NCBI RefSeq assembly: GCF_918797505.1
Contig: NC_092797.1
Span: 12,971,372-13,035,371, forward strand
Direction of reading: 5' to 3'
Length of the DNA stretch: 64,000 nucleotides
Origin: Bemisia tabaci
Lineage: Eukaryota > Arthropoda > Insecta > Hemiptera > Aleyrodidae
Below the pieces are notes generated by a model, which saw only the letters and a program-made list of their open reading frames with translations, was not told the origin of the DNA and did no database searches. This document shows positions 34,433 through 45,890 of this stretch, one piece after another; the first letter of the stretch is position 1; each line of letters starts with the position of its first letter. The position numbers and the translations under genes were made by a program.

Positions 34433-35068
34433 CACCATGCAACGTTACCGCCTCGATTACGTAGCATGGTGTCAACGATCATGGTGTCAACAAACAGTTT
34501 TTCTAAGTTTTTGTTGACACCATGATCATCCAAAAATAAAAAATTCTGACCCTTATGAAAAATGATCACGGTGTCAACGATCACGACGTCAACGAAACTT
34601 AAAACTTGCCTCAATAACACCTTTTAAATTTCAAGACTTGTTTTTCTTGTGTTATTTACTCTAACCTAACCTAACTTAACCTAACCTAACCTAACCTAAC
34701 CTTACCTAACCTAACCTTACCCAACTTCACCTTACAAGACCTATCCCACTTTCACAGAGCTTAACTTTCCCCGACCTTACCGTACATAACTTTAACCTTA
34801 CCTACTTAATCTAACCGTACATGTCCTGACCTAAACTAACCTAATCCAACTATACGTGACCCAGACCTCTCCTGTACACTTAATTTTTTAAGTTTACTCA
34901 CAAGGAAGATATTTTTCTGTTTGTTGACACCGTGATCGTTGACACCATGCTCAGGGCCCATTTTTGCGTTTTACTGCCTGATCACGACGTCAACAATCGT
35001 TGACTCCATGATCAGATTTTTGGTTTGTTGACACCATGATCGTTGCCACCATACAACGTTACCGCCTC
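34433..35068. mobile_element. Element V: GTGTCAAC/GATCATG motif array with telomere-like core
   Basis: It is flanked by a direct repeat (34433-34454 and 35047-35068) of CACCATxCAACG plus TTACCGCCTC, with one mismatch. The motif ATGGTGTCAACGATCATGG and its complement recur about eleven times near both ends, so the two ends are inverted copies. The middle has an interstitial (CCTAA)n tract (34661-34720) grading into degenerate CTTACC/CTAACC sequence to about 34,860. No coding frame. Confidence 0.65.
34661..34720. repeat. Interstitial CCTAA (insect telomere-type) repeats
   Basis: About a dozen CTAAC pentamers in nearly uninterrupted tandem, with a few TTAAC and CTTAC variants. TTAGG/CCTAA is the ancestral arthropod telomere repeat. 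The location, internal to element V, makes a chromosome end unlikely. Confidence 0.85.
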
Positions 35069-35359
35069 CTATGCCAAATAACATTTTAGTTGTGACAAGG
35101 AAAAATGCGAAGCCAATGTTTCTGGCTGGCATTCAGAAAGAAATAATATTGATTCAAAACTGATTTGTTGATACAACTAAACGCAGCTAACATACAACGC
35201 AATAAGTCGCCCTCGTGACGCAACGATTATTTTCAAAAAAAAAAACATTTTAAAACCGTCAAGGAAACTTTGTTGGTACACATTCAATTTTTCTCAGTGG
35301 TCGAGCTTGTTTTCCTGGAAATCACAAAATTGTTTCTCGCCTTCTCCGTGCCTCTCTAG

Positions 35360-35909
35360 ATTTAACTTCCTTGCATATGAATCAGTTGTTTTCAAAAGGG
35401 ATCAAGTTCACTCCTCGATGAGTCCTAGTTGGACGTATTTCTACCGAACAGACCTATGTGGAGGTGAGAAATATGGGGTGTGCTCGTTAGTTCTCTTTGC
35501 GTAAGAGTGAATGAGGATAATAAAGCGCCAGTGACGTCAGCAGCAATGAATAAGCGGCCGCGCAACGGGAGATTCGTCACCGGGGCGCTTTAACTCATGA
35601 GCCCTGTGCACAACGCTCTCTTGCCATGCTCGCGGCCCATGAATTCCGCATTCAGTTGGCACATAGGTCTGTTTGATAGAATGTAATATCCCGCTTATCC
35701 AATTTTTCAAAAGGAATCACGCCCTCTTTTACATTGTTTCTTATGCAGCTTCGACGAGCACACCCCATATTTCTCACCGGCACATAGTTCTGTTTGATAG
35801 AAATACGTCCAGTTAGCATGTCCTTTTATGCAAGCCAAAGCTCATGCAAAACTGAGCTTGTTCCCGTTTGAAAACAACTGATTCATTTGAAGATGCAAGT
35901 CAATTCTAA
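35360..35909. mobile_element. Inverted-repeat element J
   Basis: The left arm (TTGCATATGAATCAGTTGTT, TTGGACGTATTTCTA, GTGAGAAATATGGGGTGTGC) is matched by the complement at 35755-35909. A third, partial copy of the end motif (GGCACATAGGTCTGTTTGAT) lies at 35658. The centre is GC-rich. K elements at 2325 and 39501 share TGGACGTATTT. Confidence 0.75.
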
Positions 35910-35994
35910 CGTTTGTAAATTTTGACACACGACACTTCATTTTTTACCATAGTTGTTACATTCACTGGTTTTAACCACTGAGCGGTAGATATTT

Positions 35995-36251
35995 GGATCG
36001 AGTTTAGCAGAAAGGAACCAAGCCACATCAGCTTTTGCCAAGTTTAACTGGGCAATTAAATTTTTTACGAGAGAACGTTTGTTCGGATTTCTTTGAAAAT
36101 TTTAAGGAATTTGTTTCTTACCATGGAGAATTTTCACTGAAATTTGCAAGAAAATCCGCACAACCGTTTTTATGTAAAAAATTAAATTGCCCAATTAAAT
36201 TTGGCGATAGCTGATGTGGCTTGGTTCCTTTCTTGGTTTAACGCGGTCCAT
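35995..36251. repeat. Palindromic element family M, copy 2
   Basis: The arms GCAGAAAGGAACCAAGCCAC, ATCAGC and GGGCAATTAAATTTTTTACG are mirrored by GTAAAAAATTAAATTGCCCA, GATAGCTGATGTGG and TTGGTTCCTTTC. It is better preserved than copy 1 at 22051. Confidence 0.85.
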
Positions 36252-36360
36252 TTGGTTATTATATCCAATGGCGTAGCCACTAAATCAGTCTCTTCAGCCA
36301 GTTCGTCCGTACGTCAAGCTTCATGTAATCGCTCAACGGAGAAAAATCGACGGTGCAAGC

Positions 36361-36801
36361 GACTCCGAACAACGAACTACACCTCTAGAATGGCCGCGAG
36401 ATAGCAAACCTGCGTAACGCGCATGGGCCGGTTTTTGAAGGCAGGAGGGGGGTGGGAGCCCAAGTATAGCTAACCTCAATCTCCATTTCTGCTGCGTCTT
36501 GCCCATAAGGATTACATGTGAAAATTTCAACCTTTGTAAACTTTCATTTTTTTGAGGTTTTCTTTCAAAGTTCCTAATTTTTGAGTAAAGAAAACCTTTT
36601 GAGGTGCGATTGTTCAGCAATCTTTTCATTGCTATCACTTTATTCAACAATATTCGGCAAAATGTGGGCAGCGTCTGACATGGGTTTAGATGGCAGCCTG
36701 CTGTGTGAGCCCAAGTAAACCTAACCTATATCAACTTCAAAACGTTCCGGGTCTCTAACACTGGTCAGCCATTCTAGAGGTGTAGTTCGTTGACTCCGAA
36801 C
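36361..36801. mobile_element. DNA transposon-like element N, perfect TIR and 10 bp target duplication
   Basis: The element (36371-36791, 421 bp) begins AACGAACTACACCTC and ends with the exact complement GAGGTGTAGTTCGTT; 24 bp match perfectly. GACTCCGAAC flanks it on both sides (36361-36370 and 36792-36801). It is inserted in one member of a 65 bp host direct repeat; the empty member at 36866-36935 reads GCGACTCTGAATG. A 9-10 bp duplication is typical of Mutator-like elements, but it carries no transposase. Confidence 0.8.
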
Positions 36802-38031
36802 CCACTCAACTCAAACACCGGTGCCTCATCATTGGAAGCGGAGGTCCATGTTGACTCGGTCGGGGCGTCCTTACGTCACGCCTCATCTAATCGGTCAGCG
36901 GAGAAAAATCGATGTTGCAAGCGACTCTGAATGATGTCAACCGCGCCGGGATTTATGGACTGTAATAACGGGCCCCGTATTAGTGCGCCGGGATAAATTA
37001 ATATCTTTATTGAACATATTCGCCCGGCAAAAAATGCCCGCCCCGTTATTAACTTTATCGATCCCCGTTTTTATTTCGGTTTTTTGCGCTCGGAGCCGCG
37101 CGCCGGTCGCCATTACGGAATTCCTCCGACGAACCTTGCGGCGCCCAGCCGCTTTTTGCCGCATCGCTCCGTCTCTCCAAGGACCATCGTTTTCGCTCAT
37201 GCCGGCTCAGACGCTACGTCATAAGTGCTGCAGAATTAAAAAAAATCGCAGAGATGGAAGAAGTGCATTTTAACTGTCCAAAGGGGGCAGAAAAATCCAC
37301 CGGAAAACTGGTGAAAATATTGAGTTATCGATGCCGAAAATTGAGGGTCTCCTCTGCATCATCTTTAATCAGTAGAAGTATTTAAACTTTAACACTTTTG
37401 GAGGAAGTATTAGCCCAGCAAGCCTAGTTTTTGTACAGGAGCAAAGTATTATCGTAACATTAGCTCTTTTTTCTTGTTTGCTTTTTTGTTTTCTTTTTCT
37501 TTTTCAAAAGCGAACTTTAAACTGATAGATCCCAAAAATGATTTTTTTTTTCATTCTGCGTTTCCTGAAACATTTCGCGCTAAGTCGGGATAAGAATGTA
37601 TGTAACACGAACTTTTTTTGTGATGGTATGTGAAGCCTATGAGGCCAACACTAAAGAATTCATAGAAATTGCGATCATTGGGGCTAAAAATATTATTGAT
37701 CAAATAGTTTTATTTTTTTTTTATTATTTCACAAAAATTTAACTTCTTTATTATTTCTACCTTATGTGATCAAAGACCCAACAAACAAGGCGGCCAGAGA
37801 GAGGAGAAATCTGAAAAACTAGGGATTAAGACCAAAATGGTGTCTAAGGAAAAAAAAAACCGTCCACAGAAATGGCGAATTTTCATGTACTTCATCAAAA
37901 GTTTCAGCTTGTTTTGGCTAGAAACTCTTTGAAAATTAGCGGTCACGAAAACTCAAAAATTAAGAAATTTTCTTAAGAATGGTCCGGAACAATTAGGAAA
38001 AGTTAGGGATTTCCAATTCCGAATATTCCTA
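36802..38031. other. Non-coding; small GC-rich island
   Basis: 36,940-37,200 mixes ATAAATTAATATCTTTAT-type AT motifs with CpG-rich sequence and is repeat-free. The remainder is AT-rich with no feature. Confidence 0.35.
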
Positions 38032-38263
38032 CATTAGAAAAAAAACACATTGGATCTGGAGTCCAGACTCTTGAAAACGTTGACAAGAAAAAGGACTCTT
38101 GATTCAATCAGATTTAAGCTTAAATCAAAAGGAAATCCGCTCAAATTAAGAGGCTTGGTTCTTGATTTAAGCAAAACTCCGGTTGAATCAAGAGTATTTT
38201 TTCTTGTCGATGTTTTTAAGAGTCTGGACTCTAGATCCAATGTGTGTTTTTTTTTTTCTAGTG
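38032..38263. repeat. Palindromic element family A, copy 4
   Basis: From CATTAGAAAAAA to TTTTTTCTAGTG, a full palindrome with TA on each side (38030-38031 and 38264-38265). Confidence 0.9.
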
Positions 38264-39500
38264 TATACATCCTTTTTGTATCCACCCTTAACAGTACAAA
38301 GGCATTGCAGATTGTTTCGACCAAAGAAAAGGGGGAAAAAGCATTTACGAAAACTTGAAAATCCACAAATTTTCTAAAAAATGGCCGGGGAAAAAACCTG
38401 TAAAGTCGGGTTTTGCCAATTTTGACTTTCTCCAGCCACCCTTAACAACACATAGGCACTCAACGTATCCAGTAAGCTTAAAATTAATTCCACCCGACGA
38501 CTCCGGAAGCAGCAGCAGCTTTCTTTTCCTCCATCCGAGTCCCCCCCCCTCCTCCACCTTAAACTAAACGACACCCATCCGAAACTCCATCGAAAATCTC
38601 GATAAGCGAAGCCGGAGTACGCGACTCGGAGACCTTATTCGGGGGCCCGTGCAGTGCGCTGCGCTGTGTGCACGCTCCCGTAATGTAATTCATGATCCGA
38701 GGACAAGCGTACACACATCGACTTGACAGGCCCCCTCCCCCCACCCCCCTGCGCGCTCGTCACACCTCGCACCTCCGCCCGACATGCGACACCCGCCCCG
38801 GGACACGGCCCCGGCTAATTCATTTTCCGACGGGATGGGACCCAAGATCCCTCGCGGAAAAAGTGTCCAGGGCTTTCCCGGAGCGAAGCGTCTCGCGGCC
38901 TCGCGGCTCACCCGAGGCGTATTAGCATCTGATTTACATTTGTTTTGACTCCCGAGGGATCCGGGCGCGAACTTTTTCCACCGCCGCTACCGCCGACCCC
39001 CCCCCCCCTCCCCCCGCAGAAATGTCCCCCGCGGTCTGAAAGGGTGACTCTGATTGCCCGCATCCAATTTAAACGGGAATTATCGATCCGGGTTGCCACC
39101 TCGGGCGCCGGAATAATCCGCCGTGGGAAATGAGAAACGACGTATGAACCTTACGACTTCGTTTCTTTTTTTTCGTTTAATATAAAAACGTTAAATCGTA
39201 CGATTTAGTAGTAGCAATAAGATAAGTTTATTTTAAAGCGGTGCTTTAGCATCTAAGGCCATTTACACCTCTGTGTGTTTACATGGAAATCAAGGTTACA
39301 TCAGTGAAAATACAAAAGGATTGAGGGGGAAGGTTAAAGTTTAAGTTTAGTGGAGCGCATAAATTCAAAGATTTAACCGCTGTACGAAGGCAAGAATGCC
39401 GTATGAACCTTAGGACATTGTCGAATTTCTTTTAATGTAGTACGAACTCTGGGTTGTCATTCGAGTAAATTTTCCCCAATTCCAGCCTCTGTAACCCTCA
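38264..39500. other. GC-rich island and poly-C run, non-coding
   Basis: 38,560-39,130 is GC/CpG-rich with C runs at 38,997-39,015. Overlapping short frames on both strands are composition effects. A possible worn C-like end (GCCGTATGAACCTTAG) is at 39,398. Nothing else recognised. Confidence 0.35.
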
Positions 39501-39615
39501 ATTGGACGTATTTAAATCGAGAGGAACTATATCCATTCCAACGTGAGCCCTTACATCCATAAAATTACATGCCTGACAGGACTCATGTCGCAATGAATAT
39601 AATGCCTTTTAATGT
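39501..39615. repeat. Repeat family K, copy 2
   Basis: ATTGGACGTATTTAAATC, then GTGAGCCCTTACATCCATAA and CAGGACTCATGTC, parallel to 2325-2450. Diverged. 39616-40190 shows nothing further. Confidence 0.45.
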
Positions 39616-40190
39616 CCTGTGTGTCCATTTCAAACCAAATTCTTTGTTTGAATAGATAATTTATTTATATGTTAAAAGTTGCAATGCAGGTGTATAACTT
39701 CGGTTCGACGAATACTACGAATCTAACCTGCGGTATGTAAAACCGGCAAAGGAAAAGTTTCAAGAATTTCCTCGAAATCAAGAAAAAAACTCACAATTCC
39801 ATGATAAAAAACCCTTTTTATAAAAAATAATTAATTTAACTCGGAAATTTGGCAATGGGCTACTACACTTGGTATGAACTGAAGTATGGCGTAACATATT
39901 TGCTCTTTGAAATTGCACGAGGGACACGTATGACTTAACGTGAATTCTGGAAGTCAGCACCGTAACAAGATATGAGGGTTTACAATGAACATGTTTAAAT
40001 GGCAAATATACAAATGGCGTCATTTCTATGATGTGACTTCCACTTTATCTGTGTTCAAATACTTGTTAATATCCCGTTGGCTGGTTGATTTTCAATTTAC
40101 TCGTTGTGTGGATCATTTTCTTCATAAGATGTGAAGGAAAAACATGTCATTTTTCTTTTCCTAGGCCTGAAATAGTCTAGTGGTATATTT

Positions 40191-40444
40191 CGTCGTCTCC
40201 ATCACGAAAGAACGTAATTCCATTACATTGATGCCAAACTCCCCCTCGAAAATTGTATTTTTACTGGGAGAATTTTGAGCATTATTAACTGAAAATTTCA
40301 CTGATTTTTCTTTAGATTTCATTCAAAAATCAGACAAATTTTGGATTAAAATTGCACAGGTACACTTTGTAAAATAAATGAATTGTTTGAATCAATTTGG
40401 CAACATTGGAATGGAGTTACGTTCCTTTGTCCGGGAGACGACGA
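40191..40444. repeat. TIR element family D, copy 3
   Basis: The best-preserved ends of the family: CGTCGTCTCCATCACGAAAG / CTTTGTCCGGGAGACGACGA, with ACGTAATTCCATTACATTG and CAACATTGGAATGGAGTTAC inside. Confidence 0.8.
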
Positions 40445-40876
40445 TTTCTGAACATCCATACGGTTGGTTCCCAAGGCACGGCATAAAATGCTAATTTTCG
40501 GCCAATCCGGCAAGCTTTTTCATGATTAGGGCAGCGCGATTGCGGTAACGCGACCGATCCCGAATATTAGACCTGACTCCAATAAAAGCGACTGCCGTAA
40601 TGCATTCGATCTGGAGTTTTTACAGCGGAGGGCCGCGCAGGGAGAGTGACGGAGCTGAATTTTCTTTTTTAATGGCGGCGGGCCTAATTCAATCATTTCT
40701 ATGCAGGCGCCGCGATGAGGAGAAAAAAAGCGCATCACTCTTTCGTATTCCATTAAAATAATGCGGCGCAATTTGAATGCGGACTATCGTTTGCGTAACT
40801 CTCGACGATTCGCTCCCGCCGTAATGCATTCGGGAACGGATTGGACGCCGGATTACGAATGCATTTCCGCCCGAGG
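40445..40876. other. GC-rich, repeat-free island
   Basis: Alternating CpG-rich and AATTTGAATGC/TAATGCATTCG-type sequence; GTAATGCATTCG occurs twice (40,595 and 40,820). Possible regulatory DNA; no coding evidence. Confidence 0.3.
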
Positions 40877-41408
40877 ATCAGTAGCTCCCAAAGTCGATTT
40901 CAGCGCTCTTCTCTGCTTCTGTTTGTTCGACAAACAAACCTCCACGTTGGACATTTTTTCCTGTAAGAGAACACGGAAGGTTCTTTCATGATCGCAGTAC
41001 AATTCTCTCAAGTTAATTTTACGCAGTGTAGTTCAGCAAGGTGATGACCAGTTTGACGCGCCTTCACGTTGGCTGGATACTTCACGCGCTGCCGCGGAGT
41101 TGATTTAGTTGCGTGACCCAGCTGAACCTAATTTGCATCAGTAGCTGCCAAAGTCGATTTCCACGCTCCTCTCTGCTTCTGTTTGTTCGACAAAGAAACC
41201 TCCACGTTGGACATTTCTTCCTGTAAGAGGACAACAAAGGATCTTTCAGGATTGCAGTAAAATTCTCCCAGGTTAATTTTACGCAGTGGTTTACGGAGAG
41301 AAACGATCAGCACGGCGATTGCCACTTTGATGCGCCTTCGTGTAGGCTGGATACCTCACGCGCTGCCCTGGAGTTAGTTTAGTTGCGTGACCCAACCGAA
41401 CCCAACTT
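40877..41408. repeat. Two-unit tandem duplication, period 260 bp
   Basis: ATCAGTAGCT begins units at 40877 and 41137. Both run through CTGCTTCTGTTTGTTCGACA, ACCTCCACGTTGGACAT, TTAATTTTACGCAGTG, TTGGCTGGATAC/TAGGCTGGATAC and GTTGCGTGACCCA. The second unit has a roughly 12-base insertion. Divergence is modest, so the duplication is fairly recent. The interval 41,409-41,880 holds nothing recognised. Confidence 0.85.
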
Positions 41409-41880
41409 TTATCACCTCTTGTCGTCAAAATTCCAGGTTGCGAATGACGTTTACACGGCTTTTACAGATTAAGTCTCTTTTCTAATTAGATATCTACAAC
41501 TTTTCTTATTGTATATAGTTTTGATTTATTTATGAGTTACAAGCCGGACTATAATTAATGGACAGATGATACAATATTCTTTTTAAAATCGGGAAAAACT
41601 ACAGAGTTGTCGAGATCGTATATACGACAAAACATTTTATACTTCAATTTTTGCCCTTTCACTTCTAATTTGTTGCATTGATTTCCATTCATTCAATACT
41701 TCCTGTATAAAAACTTTTGTACTAACTTTTTAAAAAAGTCAAGATGGGACTTTTTCATTTTTAATTTTGACTAATTCTTACTTTTTGGAAACCTGAGAGG
41801 TTCTCATCTTAATGTTTATCTAGTGTTTAAATATAAATCCCATTAATCATGCCTTATTATAATTTCTCAGTGTTAAAGTT

Positions 41881-42109
41881 CACTGGAAAAAAACACATTG
41901 TATCTAGAGTCTAGACTCTTAGACACATAGACAAGAAAAAATACTCTTGATTCAAGCAGATTTAAGCTTAAATCAAGAACCAAGCCTTTTAATTTGAGCG
42001 GATTTCCTCTCGATTTAAGCTTAAACCTGATTAAATCAAGAGTCCTTTTTCTTGTCGACGTTTTCAAGAGTCTGGACTCTAGATCCAATGTGTTTTTATT
42101 TTTCCAGTG
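41881..42109. repeat. Palindromic element family A, copy 5
   Basis: From CACTGGAAAAAAACACATTG to TTTCCAGTG, a full palindrome. It is flanked by TT on both sides (41879-41880 and 42110-42111). Confidence 0.9.
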
Positions 42110-45100
42110 TTGCATATTTTACTAATTAGATCCCTATCTTTTTAACCAATTATTTACGAATAATTCGATCCCTAATTTTACGAACCAATTACATTTATCG
42201 GACCCGGAAAATTTTGTCAATGTTTATCTGGATCGCAAAGAAGGAGCCTCGTTGAACGCGTTAAATCGACCCGAGCATTCCGGGCAAGACAAGTAAATCC
42301 GCGGGGATAGTGCTCGACCCTCTCACCTGGCCGTCGCCGTCGACTGCGAGGCGAACTTTTAATAAAGCCAGTCCTGCTCCGCTTGATATTTATTGTCATT
42401 AGAGTTCTCGCGCCGTTCTGCGACTGTAATGTCTGCCCCCTCCCCCACCTCCCTCCCGCCCGAACGCCACTCTTTGGCCCCTTAATAATTTATGCATTAT
42501 TATGAGGTCGAGTTCGGATTTGTCCCAGTTTCGTGAGCAAATGAGATTTCGCCGCCCCTCCACTACCCCTCCCCCGCCGCCCGCGAGCTTATGCATGCAT
42601 AATGACGCGTTCCCGCGTTCGTCGGGAGGGAACGGGAGTAAGGGAACCCACTTTGCCGGCGGGAATCTTGCAATTCGGAAAGAAACCCGAGCGACATGCA
42701 TCGCCCGATATCGATTTCCGGCCGTGATGGGAAACCGGTGCGTGTTGGCGTCCTGGGGAAAAACTACCTAACTCTGATGGTAACCGTATGTGAATTCACG
42801 GTTTTTGTTGAGCATAGCATTACGGTCGGCGGTTGAACTTCGTATTTTTCGGAGAACAAGCTGCTAGTTGTCGACTCTACCACCAGAACGACCGAAATGT
42901 TTGACCAGTATTCAATGAGTTTCAATGGTGAAAAATGCTGATTCAAGCTAAGTTCGGTTGAGTCAGGCAACTAAACTATGACTCCCGGGGTCAAGCGTGA
43001 AGTATCAAGGGAACACGAAGGTGAACCCAAAAGCGCAAATCAAATTTTAGGCAGCTGAGCAGCGACCGTCCATCTTATTTTGCGCTTCTGAGCGACGACA
43101 ATACTTTGTTGACAAAATGAGAGTGATTTGGCATCAATGTTGACAACTGAGAGCAGTGCCGAGATGATGTGATGTTGACGAGCGGACCTGGTCATGGGAA
43201 TTGAAGAAAAAAAGTGGAGCTAATGTAAGTGTGGAGTGTTTGATCTTGAATAATTTTGTGACTTTGGCAACGCTTTACAGCTTTGCTAAATTCTTTTTAT
43301 TTTTTACGTACTAATATATTGAAATCCTCGATTAATAGTTAAAAGTTCATGGGTCTGGGTGTTTCCTTGGAAATGTCAAATACATCTAGTGTGACCAAAG
43401 AAAAAAAATAAAAGAAAAAAAGAAGAAAAAAAATCCTTTTTTAACAAACTAGTTCATCGACCTGCAGGCTGAATTCTACACTGAGATTAGCATAGAAGTA
43501 AAAATCAGGTACGCGACGCACACGGACACGGATAATTTTCCCGAGCTACGTTTTTTGCAACGCGCCGGCAGGTACCGCGCCCTTCCGCAATTTCGCCGAT
43601 AATTCAAATTAATAAACATATCAAGATGATAGGGATTTTCAAAACACACAAAAACATCCTTTATCTAGTTCCGTGCTCATCTAGTGCTATCAATAAGATC
43701 TCTGAATATCGTCAGCCTCGAAAATGCGATGTGCACATTTAACGTGGCAAATCTTTTTGATGAGGCACATGAAGCTGCTTTAGCTCATAAGTCACACTCG
43801 AAATAACTTCAAGTATGTATTTTACCTCAAGCGAGGAAGGACAACTTGTGAATAGGGGGAAAAGAAGGAAGGAGTCTTAGAAAAAAAGAGCCTTAGAAGA
43901 GGATGCTCGAGGGAGATTTCTTAAGACCCTCTTCAGACTGACTTCAAGAGTAAAGACCTTGGAGTTAGAACTTGGGAGTCTCAAGCCGCAAGCTAGTGCT
44001 TTGTCATACGTCTAAGTTTATGCAGGCCGCTGGAGGATGTCTGGATTTGCCGACCCTCATTTACGGAAGCAGAGTCCGAGATATTCGATGTTCGATGCTA
44101 GTTATCTTTGTAGAATTATGGAATGTATAACCATGGCTCAACTTGGATACGACTTATCTCGATTGTGATGTTCCAAAATGTCTTTCTCTGTGCTCTCGAT
44201 ATGTGACGAATCAACTGCGACGAATATATACTGCCGCACAACTCTAAAACGCCGTAAACGTCATTTTACATTTTTTGGAAACAATGTACCGTAGCAGAAA
44301 AACTTGTGTACCTTGGGACAATATTTTTACAGAATTATTTCGCAAATACTATCAACAACTTAACCTGAAAATTTGAGGTGCGTATGGGTAAAACGGTTCA
44401 TATTTTATAAAGTGTTTAGTTTCAAAAAACGAGGGAAAATCTTGATGGATTCACGGCGTTCTTGCTTGGCACGGCAGTCGGCAGTGTGCAATTGTACATC
44501 TCTAAAATTTTTGAACAGTGCATCCGAAATCTTGAGGTTCTGTTGCCGAAGTTCCGATCGCTTATCTGAAGTACCCTGGTACTTCGGTTGAAACTTCTAT
44601 GGAGTCAACCTTCTTTTCAAAATACTTCAGATGAGCGACCCAGATTTCAGCAGCTGGACCTCAAGTTTTCAAACGCCCTGTCCGGAACCTTCAGAGATCC
44701 ATATGACCGGAACCTCGAGTCCCACGTCCCACCTGCGAGGTTTTTTTTTTCTTTTTGTATTTTGAGCATCATGTGAAACTTGCGTTATTTTCAAAGTAAC
44801 ACAGCCAGTAAAAGCGACTTTACTTCTCAATTGACACAACCCTGTGTTTTTCGAGCCGAAAGAGATTGTCACTCAGACTCTCCCGGGGAGCTTTTGTAAG
44901 TGTTTGTCTCTTTTGCGCGCTCACGGGCGAGAATAAATTTCAATTATCCGAAAAGGAGGAAAAAATTCCCCGCCTCGGCTTTCAATCACGGCTCAATTAA
45001 CCAATAAAAAGACACAAGAGGCACGCCCCGAGTTGAAAGGGCCGAGGAAGTCGGGATCCGCTCCCTCCGCTCGGGAAAAAAAGGAGATTAATAAAACGGG

Positions 45101-45589
45101 GAAAATAATCAAAAGGATATTATTTATTGTAATACTACCGAGTCGGAGCAAAATTGATTGTTCAAACAAAACCGAGGCCGCGCGCATACACACACCGGCG
45201 CATTTGTCATCATCGAAACACATGCACGTTTGCATACACTCTACTCCCGCCCCCCTCGTCCCCCCCCCGTCCCCCGCGTGTGCCCCTCGGCGGGCACTCG
45301 ACGCTCCGCTACTTTCCCCCGAAAGTCATCATCCCAACGGAGCGTGATTAACACTTTTCACAGAGTGTGATAACCGTGCTCATCGCCCGGGAACAAAAAC
45401 TCAAACTGGTGGAAGGTGGAGCATCGATGCCGAATCATCGTCTGTTTTTAGGGTAACTGACAGGTGGATCGATTTCTGCAGAAAAGAACTTAGTTTTTTT
45501 GGAATTAAAGAGCTCTGTTTCTATACAGTTTTTTCTTTCTTATTTGTTAGGAAAATTTTTCTCTTCAAAATTTTATTTATTGTGAATTC
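42110..45589. other. Non-coding; two GC-rich islands
   Basis: 42,220-42,730 and 44,890-45,360 are GC-rich and repeat-free. The rest is AT-rich with no recognised repeat partner. Short proline/arginine-rich frames in the islands are composition effects. Confidence 0.35.
42481..42606. promoter_or_regulatory. Possible enhancer with homeodomain/POU-like sites
   Basis: TAATAATTTATGCATTATTA lies at 42483-42502. The exact 14 bp palindrome TTATGCATGCATAA lies at 42589-42602, in otherwise CpG-rich sequence. Such cores are bound by Hox/POU proteins in animals. Only the motifs are seen; activity is a guess. Confidence 0.3.
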
Positions 45590-45890
45590 AGGGTTGCCAC
45601 AGTCAGGGAATGCCGGAAAAACCGGGAAATGTCAGGAAATTTTTGAAAGTCAGGGAAAACCTGGATATGTTTGGAAAAATGACGAAAATTTTAGGGAAAA
45701 ATCCTTAAGTTACCTTTATTTGTTTTCAAGAAAAGGTTTGATGTTTCGACCAACAAATTTGCCTGAAAAGTATTTCCAATGATGTCTTTTTCACTATTTC
45801 AATTTTCAGGGAAGTTCACCAAAATGGATCAGAGAAATCAGGGAATTGTCAGGGCATTTCATCTTCTAAATTCTATGGAAACCCTGAAAT
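45590..45890. repeat. CAGGGAA-type short repeat element
   Basis: It opens with GGGTTGCCACAGTCAGGGAA and closes near ATGGAAACCCTG, an inverted pair. CAGGGAA/CCGGGAAATGTCAGG units recur inside. Elements of this look are widespread in animal genomes. The edges are approximate. Confidence 0.55.

Noticed and set aside
34661..34720. Chromosome end
   Set aside because: The CCTAA tract is short, internal to element V and followed by ordinary sequence on both sides.
34433..36801. One large composite transposon covering V, J, M and N
   Set aside because: Each unit has its own ends, and V and N have their own flanking duplications; they look like independent insertions.
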